A DNA stretch of 64,000 nt, from contig NC_135554.1 of NCBI RefSeq assembly GCF_964340395.1, positions 20,895,592-20,959,591 of the forward strand. The letters run 5' to 3'. The translations under genes and the position numbers were made by a program. The notes under the pieces are model-generated. The model saw only the letters and a program-made list of their open reading frames with translations. It made no database searches and was not told where the DNA came from. Shown here in pieces: positions 59,801-64,000 of this stretch; positions within the stretch are counted from its first letter, which is position 1, and each line of letters opens with the position of its first letter. Source of the DNA: Glandiceps talaboti. Taxonomy: Eukaryota; Hemichordata; Enteropneusta; Spengelidae.

Positions 59801-62796
59801 CAACCCCATCTATTCTAAAATTGGGCATACTAGTAATCAGAACCACACAATCTTTTTATTAGGCCTTATCATGCCATCATACATTCTGTCACCGACACCA
59901 TCTAGAGTAATCAACCATCTAATCAATGAAATTACAATTAAACTTGGCTGTTATTACCTCTAGCTGTGGAGACACACCCATCTGTATCAGTGACTTGACT
60001 TGTTCTTTCAGAATACATTGATAAGCTTCATAAGTAAGCCAAGGCTTGCTTTTTATGACTTCTGTATAGTGATATAAATTTGAAGACCCAGAATAAATGT
60101 AGTATACGAACACACAGATCTATTGAACACACAGTGGAAAACAAGCTACAGGAATATTAGCAAGAATTTCCTAAAATTACAGTGAAACTAAATATTAAGG
60201 AATAAAGATAGCAGTGGTGAACAAATCATTTTGTGAACTGATGGTCCCGGACCAGTGCCTTAAAAAATCCAGTGGTCCTGCTGAAAGAATTAGTGGTCCC
60301 AGGTCCCACTAATGTGAAACATTAAATCTTACCTATGAATATGTATATTCAGACATAGTTATTAACAGTAAGGTACTGGTCCAACGGACCAGACAAAGTA
60401 AAAAAAATTGCCCAAAAAATTGCTAGTCCCAGACCCAGGACCAGTGGATTTGTTCACCCCTGGATAGGCAAAAATTTATGAAAAAATCTACCACAAATTC
60501 AACATTTACTTGATGTTGACATTACATTGTATACCTTTACAATATGGAAGTTCAAAGATATGTAAAAATTAAGGGACCATTTCAGTATAAGGTATTGGAA
60601 GTTCAAGTCATTGCTGGTCATCAATTTGAAAGGTAAATGAAAATATTGTTGTGTTAAAAGTGGTGATATGGCTGACGATTTGGTATTTATTTTGGATTCT
60701 TAATTTACAACTTGAAAAATCAAATGTGAAACAACATAGACCAAAACTGTGTTTGTAACTCAATAAACTGCAGAAGATTAATACATGTGTAACATCTTTG
60801 TTATTGTATGTGCAGTAACAGACTTTTTAGACATTCTGTAGTTTTTTTGCAATTTATTGAGCTACAAACACAAACTCCTCAATGTTGTTTCACATTGATT
60901 TGTCAAGTAGGAAGTCATAATAAAATAGTTTTATATTAAAAATCCAAAATAAAAACTCAACCCTCATCCATAGATGTAGTGTATACAAAATACATATGAC
61001 CTTTGACCCTTTGTAAAACAATGCATTGCGCCTGATTACGCGGGCAATCAAATATACGTTTTGACGACAAGTGTATACGTTTAGGAACTTCATGTATTGT
61101 AGAGTGTCTTAGTAGTCTGAGTAATAAACCAGTTTAATCCCACATCCGAACGTGTCCAGGTTTTATAACGGATACCACAATAAGGTCACTTCAACTATTA
61201 AAAATTAAATAGTACAGACTTTAGCATATGTTTAGAACAGCGAGTCTGAAACTATCATACTATCATGTTTCAATTGCAAGTCTATTGTGGGTTTTTTTTA
61301 TCACAAAATGGTGTTATGTTGTCAGTATGCAGTGTCTCACAAAGTGACAGAATAATACATGTATATATGAATTTTCAGTCTGTCGAACTGTAGGCGGTTG
61401 TTCACACAATGGTATTATGTTGTCAGTATGAAAAAATACAAGAAACTAATGGAACGTATAACACATCTGTACATTGGTACATTTTCACTGCTACAGATCT
61501 TTGTCAAGTGATGAGATCCATACCATAATCAGTTCTTATCATATACCCAGTATCTTGTCCTATGTAATTCAATGGAGAGCGCATGCATCAAACCCACGCA
61601 ATAATTTTCTGTATCACGCACAGACACACTTTGACCTTACATGGTAAGTGTGCAATCATTGATATCCATTCACACAATGATTCAATTTAGATTTTTTTTC
61701 TCAATATCTTTACATTTTTGAGCATGAAATAATGTTTCACCACTACGTGATAAGATTTTTACGGCCCAGATATGGGTTTTTGGGAACTCGGTACAGCCCC
61801 TTCTTAAAAAGTCAGACCCATCCATCGCACAACCTCAGTCTGCAAAACCTATATCTGGGCCATAAACATTACTATTGAGGGTTCTGACTTAACTGGTAGT
61901 GATATTGGAATATCCATGCTACAACCACAACTTATTGAGTGTTCTAACTTAGATTATAGTGATGATGGAATATTATTTCAAAATATTTATAACTGTATTA
62001 TAGATATACTCACCTTTCTTTCTTCGTCCAGCTTTCCTTCCTGTACTTGCCGTTAATTTCCTTATCCTCATCGAAAAAACATTGGATTTGTCTATTTTTA
62101 CAAAATCACTCTCTTGCTGTATATCTCTTATCTGTGTTGGAGAGTAAATACAGTTATGACATTCCTTATTTATCACAAGCTGGGTTTTTCCAATTACTAG
62201 ACAAGTATATGTTTTGCAAGCTTAAATTATAGTGATTACATTAAGTCTTAATGTGAAAAGTGATATTCCATGATTGAGGAAAGTTGTTGTGCTAGTATAT
62301 GTTATAGATCTACCAAACACTTAGCCAAAACCCACACCACTTTCTGCTACGAAATGTTACATTTGCTACGCTTCAACTGGCCACGTAGGTCAAACCATGT
62401 AAATTTGTTGGTCCCATACTTTGAGTCCATGTATTGTTTAGATTTATAAACGTTTACTAGTGTTGTTGAGGCGAGTTGAAAAATAGGACGAGTTGAAATT
62501 GGGGCGAGTTGAAATGGGATGACTTGAAATTGGGACGAAGTGAATCACAATCCAGCACAACAGCTCTTTACACTTCCTCAACTCCCTGGGCAGCATACAA
62601 TCCATTGCAGCCTTTATAAGTGTATAGGATTAAAGCATTCACATTGCAATCTCTATCCTACCAGGTCTTGTATGAAGTTCTAGAATGGGTTAAATATTAC
62701 ATTTACCTGGCTCTGAGTGTCACATATATTACAGATATAGAAACCATCCTGTAAATAGAAATCGTCCTCACTTTGACAAACGCTACAAACCACCAT
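48133..62796 (-). CDS. TAF1B: TAF1B, RNA polymerase I initiation factor SL1 subunit (11 coding exons)
   Basis: TAF1B (TAFI63/Rrn7 family) is the TFIIB-like subunit of SL1/TIF-IB that brings Pol I to rDNA promoters in the nucleolus. The eleven minus-strand exons total 2001 bases, 666 residues plus stop, and every junction is in phase. Residues 4-25 form the N-terminal zinc ribbon (CSVC...CNIC, Cys4, 7, 22, 25). Residues 78-104 (TYEAYQCILKEQVKSLIQMG) match the first cyclin-like helix of human TAF1B. Residues 234-294 (MTMNMTICFLYLALIW...LLSDLIRWVSEGHIPF) and 367-392 (AVGFIIVAVKMMFGLDDVIEHG) match the second cyclin-like region. Exon 9 gives FIWDDWVTFIKKR, matching human DFRKWYQIMKKAF. Human TAF1B is 588 residues; the extra length is in a Lys-run linker (156-160), an acidic-Ser linker (188-218) and the C-terminal exon. 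Upstream introns carry several transposon remnants. Confidence 0.95.
48796..48930. mobile_element. Possible relative of the 22234 foldback
   Basis: TATTATTCCCCAAAATTTGT and the paired CCTAAGGGGCC and GCCCCTTAGG resemble the 22234 element in order. Ends are poorly defined. It lies in intron 10 of TAF1B, just upstream of the last exon. Confidence 0.35.
49430..49920 (+). mobile_element. Degenerate repeat (ACCAAATTTCAGCCTGATCT family)
   Basis: Three diverged tandem units of about 150 bases, each with an AATTTGCATAT-type segment, a CCAAATTTCAG-type segment and TTTTTGA. The last unit matches 43380-43550. Ends in GGTCAGGTGGTTTTTGAG. Non-coding, in TAF1B intron 10. Confidence 0.5.
49972..50014. repeat. 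TAGACCCTCC hairpin, largest copy
   Basis: ACCACAGACCCTCCAC and GTGGAGGGTCTATGGT form a 16-base stem around ACATTTGGTTG. It sits at the end of the degenerate repeat in TAF1B intron 10. Confidence 0.65.
50579..51107. mobile_element. TIR element (CTTAGTTTCCG ends)
   Basis: CTTAGTTTCCGGACGGCGAC on the left and GTCGCCGTACGGAAACTAAG on the right. A second inverted pair lies inside: CCATACGTTACAGTGGTAAC and GTTACCACTGTAACGTATGG. 529 bp and relatively CG-rich. In TAF1B intron 10. Confidence 0.7.
52537..52634 (-). CDS. TAF1B: TAF1B exon 10
   Basis: 98 bases, phase 2 to 1. The acceptor is TTGATGTACAG|TGATGT and the donor CAGAAAG|GTATGA. It completes Ser439 and encodes DVSNMYNLNPYLKHHEE and a polar basic end (440-471). 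Confidence 0.87.
52776..53298. mobile_element. Non-autonomous DNA transposon, 9-bp target duplication
   Basis: Inverted ends (TAGTCTAGGTCCTGATAGGG and CAGTCTATGTACTGACAGGG, outside in) continue with ACTGTATTACGTACTACAAT and CCCAGTCTAGTCAATCC. Flanks are tcattatcg (52767-52775) and tcgttatcg (53299-53307), 8 of 9 identical. 523 bp, in TAF1B intron 9. Confidence 0.8.
53525..53609 (-). CDS. TAF1B: TAF1B exon 9
   Basis: 85 bases, phase 1 to 2. The acceptor is TGTCTCTACAG|ATTTGA and the donor CCAAG|GTAATG. It encodes residues 411-438 (LKIFIWDDWVTFIKKREMGQ and on). This exon is needed for the phase between exons 8 and 10, and its content matches the human counterpart. Confidence 0.9.
53930..54795 (+). 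mobile_element. Tandem 280-bp repeat ending in a GGGGACTAA tail
   Basis: Three diverged copies, each with GGTCAAGGTCAAAG, GTAGACACTT, ATGGCTGCCATT-like and GAGCACCAAA segments. The last passes into ACGGACACACGGACACTCAT then CAGGGGACTAA, the same kind of terminus as the elements at 855 and 2764. In TAF1B intron 8. Confidence 0.55.
54847..55065 (-). CDS. TAF1B: TAF1B exon 8 (conserved hydrophobic core)
   Basis: Completes Ala338, encodes 339-410 and one further base. The acceptor is CTTTTTGACAG|CTGAAC and the donor ACACAG|GTAAAA. AVGFIIVAVKMMFGLDDVIE matches human AVAIIVVVLKLLFLLDDSFE. Confidence 0.94.
56107..56236 (-). CDS. TAF1B: TAF1B exon 7
   Basis: Residues 295-337 plus one base. The acceptor is TTTGTTTTAG|GCAATG and the donor TTCCAG|GTAGGT. 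It ends IVPRLILELHLP, the counterpart of human NILCMKYLMEVNLP. Confidence 0.92.
56379..56478 (-). CDS. TAF1B: TAF1B exon 6
   Basis: Completes Arg261 and encodes 262-294. The acceptor is TTCTATTACAG|ATGGGT and the donor CAAAG|GTAAGT. WVSEGHIPFFSAWKLLPKHM aligns with human FVEEDHIPYINAFQHFPEQM. A short exon, recognised from phase and homology. Confidence 0.92.
56740..56867. repeat. (GTAT)n microsatellite
   Basis: A long tetranucleotide run in TAF1B intron 5; open frames on both strands derive from it. Confidence 0.97.
57346..57608 (-). CDS. TAF1B: TAF1B exon 5 (acidic-serine linker, start of second cyclin-like fold)
   Basis: Residues 174-260 plus two bases. The acceptor is TTAAATTCCAG|TACATT and the donor GATCAG|GTATGC. 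An acidic tract (DDDCDDDDD, 191-199) and a Ser run precede the conserved MTMNMTICFLYLALIWLGEP block, the equivalent of human MTMPQTLAFCYLSLLWQREA. Confidence 0.92.
58220..58426 (-). CDS. TAF1B: TAF1B exon 4 (lysine-rich linker)
   Basis: Residues 105-173, phase 0-0. The acceptor is GTCCACCAG|GTCACA and the donor CAAGAG|GTAAGA. The first part (QQLWFQYLKM) aligns with human HNFWKRYLQK. The rest is a charged linker with five lysines (156-160). An internal GTAAGA after FT (residues 122-123) could act as an alternative donor. Confidence 0.88.
58845..58975. repeat. Short minisatellite GGGACGAGTTGAAAAT, locus 1
   Basis: About eight copies of a 15-17 base unit (GGGATGAGTTGAAAATGGGA, GGGACGAGTTGA), ending GGGATGAAGTGATTTGCAAT. 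In TAF1B intron 3. Confidence 0.85.
59040..59400 (+). mobile_element. Possible LINE 3' tail
   Basis: T-rich sequence with a retroelement-3'UTR-like look, ending AAAAAAATAAACC and (ATT)n. The plus frame of 131 hydrophobic residues is low-complexity T-rich sequence, not a gene. No reverse transcriptase is present. Confidence 0.25.
59958..60061 (-). CDS. TAF1B: TAF1B exon 3 (first cyclin-like helix)
   Basis: Completes Glu70 and encodes 71-104. The acceptor CACTATACAG|AAGTC has a weak pyrimidine tract but the exact phase. The donor is CTAGAG|GTAATA. The segment YEAYQCILKEQVKSLIQMGV aligns with human YVCEGFQYILYQQAEALKNLGV. Confidence 0.88.
60212..60462. mobile_element. hAT-like MITE with 5-bp target duplication
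   Basis: Ends CAGTGGTGAACAAATC and GATTTGTTCACCCCTG, with CAG/CTG termini as in hAT elements. GATAG directly flanks both sides (60207-60211 and 60463-60467). Inside are several GGTCCCGGACCAGTG-like inverted pieces. In TAF1B intron 2. Confidence 0.7.
60664..60973. mobile_element. Large palindromic element, family of three (copy 3)
   Basis: GATATGGCTGACGATTTGG on the left, CATCCATAG on the right, shared TTTTGGATTCTTAATTTA and a central hairpin TTGTTATTGTATGTGCAGTA. The most decayed copy. In TAF1B intron 2. Confidence 0.6.
61756..61866. mobile_element. Short foldback (TTTATGGCCCAGATAT ends)
   Basis: TTTTTACGGCCCAGATATGG on the left and CTATATCTGGGCCATAAA on the right, about 110 bp. In TAF1B intron 2. 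Confidence 0.6.
62014..62131 (-). CDS. TAF1B: TAF1B exon 2
   Basis: Residues 31-69 plus one base. The acceptor is CCAACACAG|ATAAGA and the donor GAAAG|GTGAGT. It ends in a basic run (TGRKAGRRKK) that could help nuclear or nucleolar targeting. It links the zinc ribbon to the cyclin-like core. Confidence 0.9.
62465..62550. repeat. Short minisatellite GGGACGAGTTGAAAAT, locus 2
   Basis: Five copies of the same unit with the same ending (GGGACGAAGTGAATCACAAT) in TAF1B intron 1. Two loci in one gene with the same terminal variant suggest a dispersed element rather than two independent expansions. Confidence 0.8.
62707..62796 (-). CDS. TAF1B: TAF1B exon 1 (zinc ribbon)
   Basis: Residues 1-30, phase 0 end. 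MVVCSVC and YICNIC supply the four zinc-binding cysteines, spaced CxxC-14-CxxC. The donor is CCAG|GTAAAT. The start ATG has A at -3 and G at +4. Confidence 0.93.
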
Positions 62797-63218
62797 CTTT
62801 AATCATCAAAATAACATCACGTATTACTGAGTTCTGTGGAAGAAAGCATAGGCTTGCCTGATTAGTAAATGACAATATGTCGTACCAGATGATCATTCTT
62901 GAAAATAACTGAACAACTTCCAACTAACTGTCACTTCAAAACGAACTTACATTGAATACACTAAACACTGATACTAAATCTTTGCTTGCTTGCTTATGTT
63001 CACAACAATTTCAATGCACAATATATTCGCTTGCAGATCTTTGCATTACAGGCCGAGTTCTCTGGTATGCTTGATTCCATTACATGACTTAATCCTTTTA
63101 GTTTTATCATTGACAATTAACTCAGTCTCGGAATATTTATGGATACAACCTAGTCTCCATCATGCATACACGTGACATGATATAGTTCGAACTTATGAAT
63201 TGATTATATGGTAAAGAA

Positions 63219-63418
63219 TAGTCCTGCTTGCAGAGGGAGCCAGTCCAGACTCTATTCCGACAATGCAATGTCCCTCTCGAGTCCACGCACACTGCACCAC
63301 AGGCACTCGCATCAATGTGTATGATTTTTTAAATGTATAATACATCCCCCCCCCCCCCCCCCCAATCATACAGATTGATTCGAGTGCCTGTGCACTGCAC
63401 CGTTTGCAAGCAGGACTA
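63219..63418. mobile_element. TAGTCCTGCTTGCA-family element with long internal hairpin
   Basis: Ends TAGTCCTGCTTGCAG and TTTGCAAGCAGGACTA. Inner arms CAGGCACTCGCATCAATGTG and CAGATTGATTCGAGTGCCTG surround a poly-C run (63342-63363). The flanks ggtaaagaa and tccatgtat do not match, so one end may have been exchanged with the neighbour at 63433. Confidence 0.65.
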
Positions 63419-63432
63419 TCCATGTATTAATG

Positions 63433-63548
63433 TAGTCCTGCTTGCAGACGGTTCACGGGTCTATATTACTGACACAACCCTAAACACAGAATAGGAGAGA
63501 CAATTGTCAGAATCGAGTCCCGGATTACTCCGTATGCAAGCAGGACTA
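63433..63548. mobile_element. TAGTCCTGCTTGCA-family MITE with perfect 9-bp target duplication
   Basis: Ends TAGTCCTGCTTGCAGACGG and CCGTATGCAAGCAGGACTA, 18 of 19 complementary. GTATTAATG is directly repeated at 63424-63432 and 63549-63557. 116 bp; the clearest insertion in the window. Confidence 0.88.
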
Positions 63549-63818
63549 GTATTAATGTAAACCGGAAGAACAGCTCCACGTGCTTGTGGTACACTACACA
63601 TGATTCTGTGAATGATGAATGTTTGTACCTTTTGCGGCCACGTAGGGATATATCAAACTGGCAACGTCACAAATGCATTGAATGTGCTGACTCGTTGATA
63701 GTAAAACAAGGGCACTGGCTGTCAGATCACATGCTTCCCTTCAGGTTGTGTTGCGTTCACCTCCATGCTTTATCATGTTTATGTTGTGTTGAAATATTGA
63801 CCTTTAGGTCACTAAATC

Positions 63819-63837
63819 CTGCCGCTAGATGGCGCTA
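63819..63837 (+). promoter_or_regulatory. CTCF-like binding site upstream of TAF1B
   Basis: TGCCGCTAGATGGCGCTAG fits the CTCF core CCRSYAGRKGGCGC, a motif conserved across bilaterians. It lies about 1 kb upstream of the TAF1B start and just outside the foldback cluster at 63.2-63.5 kb. Binding is inferred from the motif alone. Confidence 0.5.
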
Positions 63838-64000
63838 GACCGAATGAAGTCGTCTGTTGCAGTGCCGTGCCAAGCTACCCGTCCATTGCGTGTGACAAGC
63901 CAAAGTAAAGGAATCGTTTCAAGCATACTGAGACAGTGGAGGGAAACGTATCTTTAAATGCCAACCAACTTGTTATTATCAAACCAACATCTCTCATCAT

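Noticed and set aside
63584-63838. 84-residue plus-strand frame upstream of TAF1B
   Set aside because: Begins without ATG, shows no domain, and ends within a CTCF-like site.

Overview
The window is AT-rich, intron-bearing nuclear DNA from an animal. The genes are bilaterian, their introns use GT/AG borders, and the space between exons is filled with microsatellites, minisatellites and many short foldback DNA-transposon remnants. The repeat types suggest a marine invertebrate, perhaps a lancelet or hemichordate, but that placement is an impression and not a proof.

Four protein-coding loci can be supported. (1) 19773-20124 minus is the first coding exon of a class IA PI3-kinase regulatory subunit (p85 type: SH3 plus proline-rich segment). 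It ends in a clear splice donor, and no later exon was recognised in the 19.7 kb to the left, so that stretch is probably its first intron. (2) 33346-40370 minus is a four-exon gene assembled here from splice sites and reading phase. It encodes a 217-residue type I membrane protein: signal peptide, one fibronectin type III domain, N-glycosylated stalk, transmembrane helix, and a short basic tail ending in a class I PDZ-ligand motif. I do not recognise an ortholog. (3) 44506-45180 plus is an intronless Tctex1-domain dynein light chain, closest to DYNLT4. (4) 48133-62796 minus is a complete TAF1B gene (RNA polymerase I SL1/TIF-IB subunit) in 11 coding exons, 666 residues, every exon junction in phase.

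Layout: 1-19.7 kb is probable PIK3R intron with Helentron-like tandem-core repeats (0.4-2.8 kb) and several foldback elements. 20-28 kb is intergenic with further foldbacks. 28.2-32.8 kb is a large 35-bp minisatellite in two diverged blocks. 33.3-40.4 kb is the FN3 membrane-protein gene. 40.4-44.5 kb lies between two divergent genes. 44.5-45.2 kb is DYNLT4-like, 45.2-48.1 kb a convergent gap, and 48.1-62.8 kb TAF1B, whose introns hold several transposon remnants. A CTCF-like site lies about 1 kb upstream of TAF1B.

The genes share no pathway (PI3K signalling, an unknown surface protein, dynein/cilium, Pol I initiation); this is ordinary eukaryotic gene order, not an operon. The most interesting items are the unrecognised FN3 membrane-protein gene, a group of elements with TAG...CTA ends and 9-bp target duplications, the higher-order structure in the 35-bp satellite, and the Helentron-like elements.
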